From NCBI GenBank assembly GCA_050117315.1, contig JASFMY010000034.1, positions 1 to 52,939 of the forward strand: 52,939 nucleotides of DNA, in the 5' to 3' direction. The notes under the pieces were generated by a model. It had not been told where the DNA came from. It did not search any database and worked only from the letters and a program-made list of their open reading frames with translations. The translations under genes and the position numbers were made by a program. Below are positions 8,636-16,756 of this stretch, one piece after another (position 1 is the first letter of the stretch; each line of letters begins with the position of its first letter). The DNA comes from JANQIV01 sp050117315. GTDB lineage: Bacteria > Bacteroidota > Ignavibacteria > Ignavibacteriales > Melioribacteraceae.

Positions 8636-8669
8636 AATATACCGACCAGTCGGTCATCATAATTGTCAA
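8636..8669 (-). promoter_or_regulatory. operon promoter with TetR operator
   Basis: On the minus strand: TTGACA (8669-8664), then the palindrome ACCGAC-TG-GTCGGT (8654-8641) and TATATT (8641-8636). The -35/-10 spacing as drawn is long (22 bp), so the exact -10 is uncertain, but the operator sits where RNA polymerase must bind. The start codon of the 64-aa ORF is at 8599. Confidence 0.65.
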
Positions 8670-9015
8670 ATTAAAAAGATAAGTTTTTAGAAACAAGTTT
8701 TTTTTAAAGTATTGAAAAAAAAATATTAACAGATTTTATAAACGGTATCCTGGGGGATTTAACCCGTCAAGCTATTTACTGTTTTAATGCATGAATTAAG
8801 TGCCCCGGGGGAATGTATATGCAATTGCATTTGCCGGTTATCCGGTCAGTATGTTTCGGGAAGCGTTGTTGTTTTTATTCGGTTTATAATTACAAAGCTG
8901 GAATCCGGATTACAACTCTTGTCGCTACAATGATTGTTGCCTTATTAACACACAACTTGCAGAATATGCAACAGTCCCCGACGCGTAAGCTAAATGTCTT
9001 TCCGCCACATATTTT
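8670..9015. other. intergenic region, no supported feature
   Basis: About 345 bp between the divergent-looking operon promoter and the end of the GH3 gene. It contains short palindromes (CCCCGGGG around 8803; TGCAATTGCA around 8820) and a poly-A/T stretch, but no credible gene, tRNA or terminator. One open frame crosses it and runs on antisense into the GH3 gene; it has no coding character. Confidence 0.5.
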
Positions 9016-11256
9016 CTATTTCAGCTTAAAAACCTTTTCTAAATTTGAAATTATCACTTTAAATTCGCCGGACTCAATTATTCTTTTATTTTCTCTTCCG
9101 ATAAATGATAAATCTTCTTTACTTAACTCAAATGTAACTGTTTTTTCTTCTTCCGGGGCAAGACTTATTTTTTTGAATGCTTTTAACTGTCTTACCGGTC
9201 TTGTTACGGAAGCTACCATGTCGTTTATGTAAAGTTCAACAGTTTCCTTCCCGGATCTTTCTCCGGTGTTTTTAACTTTAACGCCGACATTAATTTTATC
9301 TTCTTTTTGATATTCATCTTTGTCCAGCGTCAATCCGCTATATTCAAATGTAGTGTAGCTTAATCCATGTCCGAATTCAAACAACGGATTAAATTCTATG
9401 TCTCCAAAATCTTCCATACCTTTATGATCATAATTAGTAAAGCCGTTTACATATCTTGGATAAGTAAAAGGTAATTTGCCGCTCGGGTTAACATTACCAA
9501 AGAGCACGTCGCTTACGGCTATTCCGCCTTCAATTCCCGGCAGATACGCCATTACTATTGCCTCTGCCTGATCGGCAATTTCAGCAATAATTCTCGGCCT
9601 GCCTTCGGCTAATACCAATACAACAGGTTTTCCCGTTTTATATAATTCTTTTGCCAGAATTATTTGTTCTTTTTCTATTGTCAGGTCATAAATGTTGCCC
9701 GGAGTTTCACAATAAGTTTTTTCACCTATACACAAAACTATTACATCTGCTTCTTCCGCAAGTTTAACTGTTTCTTCAACGTTTATTAGTGAATCTATCT
9801 CTGCACCCTCTGAATAAATTACATTTTCTTTGCTTGCTTCGTTCTCGATTGCTTCAAGAATTGTAAACTTTTCCTGCGGATATAGTTCTTCCATCCCCCC
9901 TAGCCATGAAATTGTCCATCCGCCGTTCAAATAAGAAAGCTTGTTAGCTGTAGGTCCTGTTACCAATATTTTCAAATTCTTTTTAAGGGGCAGAATATTA
10001 TTTTCATTTTTTAATAATGTAATTGATTCTCTTGCCGCTTTAAGGTTAACCTTTTGAAATTCTTCATTGGCAAAATCTTTTTTCAATTCTTTATTCGGAT
10101 AAGGATTATCAAACAAACCGATTTTATATTTTACTTTAAGTATCCTGGCAACTGCGTCGTCAATTCTTTCCATTGGAACTTCGCCTTCTTTTACAAGTTC
10201 AACCAGATACTCTGCAAAACTGTAATCATAAGGAACCATACTCATATCCAATCCTGCATTTACAGCTATCTTAACGGCGTCTTTACCGTCTTTTGCAATT
10301 CTGTCCCTTATTTCAAGCCTTATTACATCGTTCCAATCGGAAACCGTGAAACCTTCAAATCCCAGTTCCTCTTTTAATATTTCAGTTAATATTCGATGAT
10401 CGGAATGAACAGGAATTCCATTTATTTCAGAAGAATTAACCATAAAAGTTAAAACACCCCGTTTTACCGCCTCAGCAAACGGAGGTAAAAATATTTCATG
10501 CAGCATTCTTTCGGGAATCAAAGCAGGTGTTCTGTCAAGCCCGTTAAACGGGAAACCGTAACCGAGATAATGTTTTGCACAGGCAGCAACTTTATCATCT
10601 GCAGACGGGTCAGCACCTTGACTACCCTTGATGTAATACTTACCCAGTACCGTAGCCAGGTAAACATCCTCGCCGTATGTTTCCCAGAACCTCGGCCACA
10701 ACGGCTGCCTGCCTATTCCCAGCACAGGGTTAAAATTCCAGGGAATGCCCGATGCCTTAACTTCAAATGCGGTAATTGCCGCTTCTTTTTCAACAAGTTC
10801 CGGGTTTCTTGCCGCCGCCATATTTATCGATTGAGGAAAAATAGTAGCTCCCTTGGTATAGTTCATCCCGTGGATGGCATCAATACCGTAGATTACAGGA
10901 ATACCAAGCCTGCTCTTTTTAACGGCCACATCCTGGATTGCAGTTATTATTTCATGCCAGTTATCTAATGTGTGATGGGTTCCCTGAATATTAAAAAACG
11001 ATCCCACATGATACTTAAGAATAGCTTCTTCTAATTTCTCTTTATCAACCCTAACATCATCTGTAATGTTTTTTCTTTCCTGCACGATCGGATCAATAGT
11101 AAGCTGGGTCATCTGGCCTACTTTTTCTTCGATAGTCATTTTGGAAAGCAACTCTTTAACTTTCTTATCGATTATTTCCTGCTTAGAATCTTTCTCATTT
11201 GCATTAATTGAGATAAGGACTGCGAAAAGTAAAACGACGATAATAATTTTCTTCAT
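9016..11256 (-). CDS. bglX: secreted beta-glucosidase-type glycoside hydrolase family 3
   Basis: 746 aa from the chosen Met. The longest ORF starts 13 codons earlier (11295), but the Met at 11256 begins a clean signal peptide (MKKIIIVVLLFAVLISINA) and has GAAGG upstream. The GH3 N-terminal barrel is evident: 'GIDAIHGMNY', 'ATIFPQSI', 'WETYGEDVYL', 'CAKHYLGYG', and the nucleophile D307 in EGFTVSDWND. The second domain (ITLLKNENNILPL ... GEKTYCETPG) and a C-terminal fibronectin-III-like domain (VKNTGERSGKETVELYI) complete a BglX-type enzyme. It hydrolyses beta-glucosides or related oligosaccharides in the periplasm. Monocistronic. The symbol is by family resemblance. Confidence 0.92.
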   Translation of the reverse strand: MKKIIIVVLLFAVLISINANEKDSKQEIIDKKVKELLSKMTIEEKVGQMTQLTIDPIVQERKNITDDVRVDKEKLEEAILKYHVGSFFNIQGTHHTLDNWHEIITAIQDVAVKKSRLGIPVIYGIDAIHGMNYTKGATIFPQSINMAAARNPELVEKEAAITAFEVKASGIPWNFNPVLGIGRQPLWPRFWETYGEDVYLATVLGKYYIKGSQGADPSADDKVAACAKHYLGYGFPFNGLDRTPALIPERMLHEIFLPPFAEAVKRGVLTFMVNSSEINGIPVHSDHRILTEILKEELGFEGFTVSDWNDVIRLEIRDRIAKDGKDAVKIAVNAGLDMSMVPYDYSFAEYLVELVKEGEVPMERIDDAVARILKVKYKIGLFDNPYPNKELKKDFANEEFQKVNLKAARESITLLKNENNILPLKKNLKILVTGPTANKLSYLNGGWTISWLGGMEELYPQEKFTILEAIENEASKENVIYSEGAEIDSLINVEETVKLAEEADVIVLCIGEKTYCETPGNIYDLTIEKEQIILAKELYKTGKPVVLVLAEGRPRIIAEIADQAEAIVMAYLPGIEGGIAVSDVLFGNVNPSGKLPFTYPRYVNGFTNYDHKGMEDFGDIEFNPLFEFGHGLSYTTFEYSGLTLDKDEYQKEDKINVGVKVKNTGERSGKETVELYINDMVASVTRPVRQLKAFKKISLAPEEEKTVTFELSKEDLSFIGRENKRIIESGEFKVIISNLEKVFKLK

Positions 11257-11426
11257 TTTTAACCTTCGAAAAGTGATGTGATATTTCTGAAACAATTTTT
11301 ATTTATATAAATAATATAATATATATATTAAAATTATATTTCAAAATTATCGGACATTTTTCAATTTAGATATTATCCGGGTAAGCCTCCACTGCCTTTA
11401 GAAAAATCTTTTTAGATGCGTTTATT

Positions 11427-11607
11427 ACTAGAGTTTCTGCAAAATTAGATATCTAAACGTTTTGTCAATTTCGATCCCGATGTTTTTTTATCGGGATCGA
11501 AATCTTTGAAATCACACTCTAATTGAAAGATTTCCCGCCAAAAAGACTGCGGACAGGCTCACCCCAAAACGGGTTCGACTGACTTTTTATTTTGCAGAAA
11601 CTTTACT
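11427..11607. repeat. MITE-like element, family B, copy 1
   Basis: Terminal inverted repeats AGAGTTTCTGCAAAAT (11430-11445) and ATTTTGCAGAAACTTT (11589-11604) are flanked on both sides by ACT (11427-11429 and 11605-11607), an apparent 3-bp target duplication. The interior has GATATCTAAACG, an inner hairpin TTTCGATCCCGAT / ATCGGGATCGAAA and ACGGGTTCGA. The second copy (16757-16925) shares the ends and most of the interior but has a different inner hairpin. It makes up most of the 320-bp gap before the MORN gene. No ORF. Confidence 0.75.
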
Positions 11608-11616
11608 TTATAACGA

Positions 11617-12486
11617 TTATAGAAATTTTAGGAACGCAAAGTATCCCAGCAAAATAACGGCAAAGGCACCGATTACAATTAAAATAAAATTGATGAGCGA
11701 TATTCCTTTGTTTTTCTTAACAGGCTTACTTATTTGTTCAACTACTTTTACTTCTTCTTTTTTTATAGAATCCTGATCGGGAGTTTCTTTTGGAATGGTT
11801 TTTATTTCTTTTCTTTCACCTTCAAAATAAGTTTCTTCAAATTTAAGCGAACCATCCTGGTTGTATGTTTTACTTAAACCGTCTTTAACACCGTTTCTAT
11901 AATTTATTTCCTGTTTTATATTGCCGTTTGGATAATAAATTATTGTCTGCCCGTCTTCTTTACCTTTGTTAAAATTTTTTATTCCGAGCACCTTGCCGTT
12001 TTGATGATAAAATTTTGATTTCCCGTGAGGACGCCCCTCTTTGTAATTCCAGACCCCTTTAATTTTACCGCTTTTATAATAAGTCTTTGTAACGCCGTCT
12101 CTTTGGCCGTTCTTTAATTGCTCGTCAACTTTAATAACACCGGCCGGCCAGTATGATTTTGCATAACCGTCCTTCATTCCCATTATAAAATTGAGTTCTG
12201 CCTTTAAATCACCGCTTTCATAATAATATTTTGTAGGCCCGTTTTGAATATTATCAAAAAAACTCATTTCGATTTTGATATTTCCGTTTTGATAAAAGAC
12301 TTTAGCCGGACCGTGTTTTTTACTGTTTTTATACGTGATGAGCTGAATTAATTTACCGAGAGAATTAAAAACTTTGGCTGCTCCCTGGATCAAACCGTTA
12401 ACGTATCTTTTTTCGGAACGGATCGTACCGTCCTTAAAATACGTTCTAAATACACCGTGTTTTTTTCCGTCTTTAATATCAAGCAT
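11617..12486 (-). CDS. MORN-repeat (YwqK-type) protein with C-terminal TM anchor
   Basis: 289 aa. Residues ~1-225 consist of about nine tandem ~23-residue MORN/YwqK repeats of the form 'YYxNGxIKxExNYxNGxKDGxxKxY'. A charged linker follows (PKETPDQDSIKKEEVKVVEQ), then a single C-terminal TM helix (~268-286). There is no signal peptide, so it may be tail-anchored with the repeats in the cytoplasm. The start is the only in-frame ATG after the upstream TAA and has no Shine-Dalgarno site. Databases often label such proteins 'YwqK family antitoxin'; no toxin is seen here, so I do not use that name. Function unknown. Confidence 0.85.
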   Translation of the reverse strand: MLDIKDGKKHGVFRTYFKDGTIRSEKRYVNGLIQGAAKVFNSLGKLIQLITYKNSKKHGPAKVFYQNGNIKIEMSFFDNIQNGPTKYYYESGDLKAELNFIMGMKDGYAKSYWPAGVIKVDEQLKNGQRDGVTKTYYKSGKIKGVWNYKEGRPHGKSKFYHQNGKVLGIKNFNKGKEDGQTIIYYPNGNIKQEINYRNGVKDGLSKTYNQDGSLKFEETYFEGERKEIKTIPKETPDQDSIKKEEVKVVEQISKPVKKNKGISLINFILIVIGAFAVILLGYFAFLKFL

Positions 12487-12656
12487 ATTAGCCGGTTTGA
12501 AATTTATCTTAGAAAATTAGATTATTGCACAAAGTATTATCGGAATTATTCCTATAAAATAAACTTTGTAAACGGAAGATAACTAAAAATAACACTTGGA
12601 AATTACTAATTTTTTGTATTTTTGATTACCGTCAATTCCATAATTGGGGAATCGAA

Positions 12657-13076
12657 ATGAAAACATTTGTAACAATATTTATACTTTTTATTTCTTTTAT
12701 TTTTGCACAAAGCGGCGACGAAAACTGGGTTCATGTTTCGGTAGTTAAAAATATTTTGATAAATACCAATGGCCTGGATAGATTCCAGGATAAAGATATT
12801 TATGTTTGGGTTATGGAAAATCATTCGCCCCCGTTAAAAATCGAATCTGTTAAAGGTGATATCTATAAATCAAAGACATACTACTTATTTAATAAAGAAA
12901 CCAGGATGTACAGTTTTTTGGAAAAGATATATTATGATGAAAAAAACAACGTTTTAAAATCATTCAGCTATAAGCGCAATATGGATGTAGAAAACTTTAA
13001 ATATAACTACCCGGTGTTGGAAAACTCGGATATGGAAAAAATATTAAACAAATGTCTGGAATATACTGCTAATTGA
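12657..13076 (+). CDS. secreted protein of unknown function
   Basis: 139 aa with a clear signal peptide (MKTFVTIFILFISFIFAQS). The mature part is beta-rich, similar in style to small 'surface-adhesin E-like' proteins in which a conserved-colour sequence 'WVHVSVVKNI... DIYVWVMENHSPP' is followed by 'RMYSFLEKIYYDEKNNVLKSFSY'. Its stop overlaps the TTG start of the SET-domain gene (TTGA), so the two are probably translationally coupled, an odd pairing of an exported and a cytoplasmic protein. Transcribed divergently from the MORN gene (170 bp apart). Confidence 0.75.
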   Translation: MKTFVTIFILFISFIFAQSGDENWVHVSVVKNILINTNGLDRFQDKDIYVWVMENHSPPLKIESVKGDIYKSKTYYLFNKETRMYSFLEKIYYDEKNNVLKSFSYKRNMDVENFKYNYPVLENSDMEKILNKCLEYTAN

Positions 13077-13477
13077 AAGTAAAAAAATTCAATAGGGATT
13101 GGGAAGATTCAATAGTAGTAAAGAAATCCAAGATTCACGGGAAAGGAATTTTTGCTTCCAAAAACATTCCGAAAGATGAGCTGGTGATGATTATTAAAGG
13201 AGAAGTAATTACCGGTAAAGAATGTGAAAGAAGAGAAGAAGAAGATAATAATGTTTATATTTTTTGGAACGGAAGATATTACATTGATACCGTAAATACG
13301 GAGAAAATAAAATATATAAACCACGACTGTAACCCCAACTGCATTGTGCTTGAGAGGGATAAGGAATCATTGAACTTAGTTTCCAGCAGGGAGATTAAAA
13401 AAGACGAAGAAATTACAATGGATTACGGTTACGATGAAATTTATGAAGAGTGTAGATGCCGTACATGTACCGGCTGA
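13073..13477 (+). CDS. SET-domain protein-lysine methyltransferase
   Basis: 134 aa, a compact SET domain. Visible motifs: 'IHGKGIFASKNIPKDE' (SET-N), 'YINHDCNPNC' (the NHSCxPN S-adenosylmethionine-binding pseudoknot), 'EITMDYGY' and a C-terminal 'CRCRTCTG' Cys cluster equivalent to a post-SET zinc motif. Expected reaction: S-adenosylmethionine-dependent methylation of a lysine side chain; the substrate is unknown. The start is TTG at 13073, overlapping the previous stop as TTGA; no in-frame ATG precedes the conserved region. The gene abuts the convergent transglycosylase gene with no spacer between stop codons. Confidence 0.85.
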   Translation: MKVKKFNRDWEDSIVVKKSKIHGKGIFASKNIPKDELVMIIKGEVITGKECERREEEDNNVYIFWNGRYYIDTVNTEKIKYINHDCNPNCIVLERDKESLNLVSSREIKKDEEITMDYGYDEIYEECRCRTCTG

Positions 13478-14209
13478 TTATTTTATAAATTGATTTATAT
13501 ACTCAACCCCGCCAAGGCTTTCCATTTTTTCAATTATCTTATCTTTTCTATTAATTAGATTTTGGCTTGGATTATTAATATCTCTCCTTTTGGGAGAAGG
13601 CAGGACCGCCGCAAGCATTGCAGCCTCATAGTTATTTAAATAGCTTCCCGATTTATTGAAATAAAATTTTGCAGCTTCTTCTACCCCGTAAATGTTCTGC
13701 CCAAACTCGGCATAGTTTAAATAAATTTCCAGTATTCTTTTTTTCGGCATAACAAGTTCAATTAAAACCGTGAAGTAAAGTTCAAGCCCTTTTCTTAGTA
13801 ATTTTTTTGACGGGAATAAAAACAGGTTTTTTGCAACCTGCTGGGAAATTGTACTTGCACCTCTTTGCCTTTTCTGATTTTGAATGTCGTCAATTGCTTT
13901 TTCTATTTCTATAAGATCAAAACCGGAATGGTCGAAAAACCTTTGGTCTTCAGATGCTATAACGGCTAAAATCATATTGGAAGAAATTCTGTTTACGGGT
14001 ATCCAGGTTTGTTTAATACTGTCTTCAATATCAAAATTAAATGAAATAGTCTTTCTTTCAATTTCAATAAAACTTGAAGTCGGCGGACTAATAAAATTGA
14101 ACAGAAAAATAATTATCAGCGATAACGATGTGTAAACAATTACAAAAAGCAAAAACGCTTTAAGAATCGTTATAAAGATGCTTTTTTTATTTTCTTTTGT
14201 CTTTTTCAA
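13478..14209 (-). CDS. mtgA: monofunctional biosynthetic peptidoglycan transglycosylase (GT51)
   Basis: 243 aa: one N-terminal TM helix (~12-37), then a GT51 domain without a transpeptidase domain. Motifs in order: 'ASEDQRFFDHSGFD' (catalytic E87), 'RGASTISQQVAKNLFL', 'KKRILEIYLNYAEFG' and 'IYGVEEAAKFYF'. It polymerises lipid II into glycan strands at the outer face of the inner membrane. The ATG overlaps the stop of the K+ channel gene (ATGA, 14206-14209), so it is the third gene of an egtD-like/channel/mtgA operon. Length fits MtgA. Confidence 0.93.
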   Translation of the reverse strand: MKKTKENKKSIFITILKAFLLFVIVYTSLSLIIIFLFNFISPPTSSFIEIERKTISFNFDIEDSIKQTWIPVNRISSNMILAVIASEDQRFFDHSGFDLIEIEKAIDDIQNQKRQRGASTISQQVAKNLFLFPSKKLLRKGLELYFTVLIELVMPKKRILEIYLNYAEFGQNIYGVEEAAKFYFNKSGSYLNNYEAAMLAAVLPSPKRRDINNPSQNLINRKDKIIEKMESLGGVEYINQFIK

Positions 14210-15477
14210 ATTTCGTTTTTAGGTTCTCTTAACCTGGCTTTTTTTTCAATTTTATCAATCACATCCCGGTATTTGGCAACAACGTAATCAAACGTATTTT
14301 TGCTAAGTGAATATAAATCGCAGTAAGTAATTGCTTTAATTGTTGCGGTTCTCGGTTTGTTGCCGAACAAAGAGATTTCACCGAAGAAGTCACCGTCGCT
14401 CAAAACCGCTACAGGTTCTTTTTTCAGATCCGAATAAACAGCCAGTTCACCTTTAACAACAAAAAACATTTCTTTCCCCTCATCCCCTTTCCTGATGACA
14501 ATATCACCGGGAGTGTAAACCAGCGGTTTTAGGTGAAGCGCAATTTCGCGGATAAAATCCACATCTGCATCTTTAAAGAGATCTATCTTTTCAAGCACTT
14601 CTTTTTTTAAATGAAGCGCTACTTCGGTCTTTAAACTTTGAGGCAGATCTTTTAAAAAAGCATCTTCGTTGTATCCCATGCGGCTATTAAACATATAGGT
14701 GTAATACTCTCTAATTTTGTGCGAAAGGTCCAACGGCAGATGTCTAATCATTGTAAGGGCGGAAAGTTTATCCAGATTTTCCTGGTATTTAATTCTTGCC
14801 GGGTTCCTTTTTGAAAGTATACTTGCAATATTACCGATTAGGTAACCGTAAAATCCTACACCCAAAATTTCTACAATTATTGTATAAACATACTGCAAAT
14901 TTGTTGCGGGTGTAATATCCCCGTATCCTACTGTGGTTAATGTTGTTATTGACCAGTAGAGTGATTTTATATAATTGGTTACATTATCAAGAGAATCGTC
15001 ATATCCTCTCAGTGCAAGCCAGCCGCAGCTTATCCAGTGAGTTAAATGGGCTATCCAGAAAAGAAAGAAACCTATGACAAAATAGGTTGAATATTTTATC
15101 CACTCATGTTTCCAGATTCTCATATAATGCAAAACCTTTGCAAGTTTCAATATCCTGATAAATTGCAGAAGTGACGGGTGGAATAAAAAGCCGAACGGGA
15201 TTGCCGCTAACAGGTCTATTATAAACCAGCCTTGAAGATAATTTTTAAGCCCGGCATTATTATCATGCAAATACGATATGGAGTTAATAGATTTTGCAAT
15301 ACTAAAAAAAATATCTACTACAAAAACAACTGTGACAAATACTGTTGAAAAAAAATAAAAGAACTCATGTCTAAGACCGAATAAAAAATCCAGGGGAATA
15401 AAAACAGCGGAAAAACTTGCACATATTGTTACAACAATATTCCACGAAGTGATAAATATTTTGTTATTGTAAAACAT
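14206..15477 (-). CDS. cyclic-nucleotide-gated potassium channel
   Basis: 423 aa. Residues 1-~215 carry six TM helices, with S4-like 'RILKLAKVLHYMR' and the K+ selectivity filter TVGYGD (182-187). A C-linker-like helical segment follows (~225-300), then a cyclic-nucleotide-binding domain (~305-410) with 'VIRKGDEGKEMFFVVKGEL' and the phosphate-binding cassette 'FFGEISLFGNKPRTATI', in which the key Glu and Arg are present. It is therefore expected to bind cAMP/cGMP and pass K+ (SthK/HCN-like architecture). It lies 10 bp after the egtD-like gene and overlaps mtgA by 4 bp. The class III cyclase at 1996-3024 could supply the ligand (inference). Confidence 0.92.
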   Translation of the reverse strand: MFYNNKIFITSWNIVVTICASFSAVFIPLDFLFGLRHEFFYFFSTVFVTVVFVVDIFFSIAKSINSISYLHDNNAGLKNYLQGWFIIDLLAAIPFGFLFHPSLLQFIRILKLAKVLHYMRIWKHEWIKYSTYFVIGFFLFWIAHLTHWISCGWLALRGYDDSLDNVTNYIKSLYWSITTLTTVGYGDITPATNLQYVYTIIVEILGVGFYGYLIGNIASILSKRNPARIKYQENLDKLSALTMIRHLPLDLSHKIREYYTYMFNSRMGYNEDAFLKDLPQSLKTEVALHLKKEVLEKIDLFKDADVDFIREIALHLKPLVYTPGDIVIRKGDEGKEMFFVVKGELAVYSDLKKEPVAVLSDGDFFGEISLFGNKPRTATIKAITYCDLYSLSKNTFDYVVAKYRDVIDKIEKKARLREPKNEI

Positions 15478-15487
15478 TTTAAAGAAA

Positions 15488-16414
15488 TTATTTTACCGAT
15501 AAGTATTGAACACTGAATAATTTTTTTTCGTCAACCCAGATTTTTTCCACATTAAAGGAATCTCCTGCAATTTCAGCAAAATCTTCAAAAGTATATTTAA
15601 ATGAATACTCCGTTAAAATCGACTCTCCATTATAAAAAGAATATTCACAACTATCATAATTAACTTTCTGGTTGATTTTACTTACGAGATGCATTTCAAT
15701 TCTCTTTTCTTCTTCATTGTAAAAGGCATTATGTTCAAATTTATCAAGGTCAAAATTGAAACCGAATTCTTTGTTCAGCCTGTTCAACATATTCATATTA
15801 AAATCGGCCGTAACATTTTGCGAATCGTTATAAGCAGCATTTAAGATATCTTTATTTTTGTGAAGATCGACACCGATCAGCAGTCCCCCGTTTTCACCGC
15901 AGAGGACTGCAATCCTATTTAAAAAATTTTTCGCCTGATCCTTTGTAAAATTGCCGATTGTTGAACCGGGGAAAAAAATTATACGGTGATCTACCTGATG
16001 ATGAATTGCAGGAAGATTTAACTGCAACGTATAATCGGCAGACAAAGGATAAATTTCCAAGTACGGATATTCAGACGACAACCTTTCTACAGATTTATTC
16101 AAATGCTCTTGTGAAATATCTATCGGGATATAGCCGGCAAGGTCTCTTATATGGTCAAGCAGTAATCTTGTTTTCGTACTGCTGCCGCTCCCGAATTCTA
16201 TGAGCAGGGAGTTCTCTTCAAACACATCGGAAATTTCGTCGATATTGTTTGATAAAATTTTCATCTCTGTCCTGGTCGGATAATATTCGTCCAGCTCGCA
16301 GATCATGTCAAAAAGCTTTGATCCTTTTTCATCATAAAAAAGTTTGCTTGGTAAAAATTTTTGTTTTTGGCTTAGCCCGTGAAGTATTTCATCGATTGTT
16401 TTTTTGTTTTGCAT
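15488..16414 (-). CDS. egtD: EgtD-like histidine N-alpha-methyltransferase family protein
   Basis: 308 aa from ATG at 16414, chosen over the TTG at 16438 because AGGA stands 6 nt upstream of the ATG. It belongs to the DUF2260/Methyltransf_33 family: 'LPSKLFYDEKGSKLFDMI', the S-adenosylmethionine site 'LIEFGSGSSTKTRLLL', 'YIPIDIS', 'IIFFPGSTIGNF' and 'ILTEYSFKYT'. The Asn of STIGNF, a Tyr-Asn pair in AAYNDSQNVTADFN and the Glu/Ser pair of TEYS correspond to histidine-binding positions known for EgtD, so trimethylation of histidine to hercynine is plausible. No egtB or other ergothioneine gene is in the window, so the product could be hercynine or another methylated amino acid. First gene of the operon with the K+ channel and mtgA. 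Confidence 0.82.
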   Translation of the reverse strand: MQNKKTIDEILHGLSQKQKFLPSKLFYDEKGSKLFDMICELDEYYPTRTEMKILSNNIDEISDVFEENSLLIEFGSGSSTKTRLLLDHIRDLAGYIPIDISQEHLNKSVERLSSEYPYLEIYPLSADYTLQLNLPAIHHQVDHRIIFFPGSTIGNFTKDQAKNFLNRIAVLCGENGGLLIGVDLHKNKDILNAAYNDSQNVTADFNMNMLNRLNKEFGFNFDLDKFEHNAFYNEEEKRIEMHLVSKINQKVNYDSCEYSFYNGESILTEYSFKYTFEDFAEIAGDSFNVEKIWVDEKKLFSVQYLSVK

Positions 16415-16584
16415 GTTAATCCTAATTATCCTTTGCAAATCTTATTCAGTTGACTGACTGTATTACAAAGTCCTCTGTTAAGAGTGACTCACAAATTTTA
16501 AGTAAAAACTCCCTAATTTCTTTATACCTTTTAATCAGAACGGAACGGGTTAAATTATTGTTAAAGATTCTTTCGGTTTCATAT

Positions 16585-16735
16585 ATATCACAAGCCAAAT
16601 TGGTTTTTGGATTTTGCCATAAAGTCCTCTCTTTTTAAGACCTGGCCGTAGCCCGATAAATCGGGAGAAGGCTGGGAGGATTTAGGTGAGTTCTAAATAA
16701 AAACTAAATCCCAAAACCTATTTGCAACAAGTATA
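16585..16735. repeat. MITE-like palindromic element, family A, copy 2, with loop insertion
   Basis: Ends as in the other copies (AAGCCAAATTGG ... and ...TTTGCAACAAGTATA). The central hairpin is interrupted: after CTCTCTTTTTAAGA about 35 nt are inserted (16641-16675) that are themselves palindromic, CCTGGCC ... CCCGAT / ATCGGG ... GGCTGG. The sequence then resumes at GAGGATTTAGGTGAG. The terminal arms carry a few mismatches, so this copy looks older or was altered by the insertion. Confidence 0.75.
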
Positions 16736-16756
16736 TTTTCTTCAATTTCTGACAAA

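Noticed and set aside
8813..9232. 139-codon plus-strand open frame near the GH3 gene end
   Set aside because: More than half lies antisense within the GH3 coding region, it has no ribosome site and its composition is not protein-like.
10498..10968. 156-codon plus-strand open frame inside the GH3 gene
   Set aside because: Entirely antisense to a well-supported GH3 catalytic domain; rich in Arg, Cys and His as expected for a shadow frame.
11617..12486. 'YwqK family antitoxin' label for the MORN protein
   Set aside because: The label comes from database naming; no toxin gene or toxin-antitoxin layout is present.
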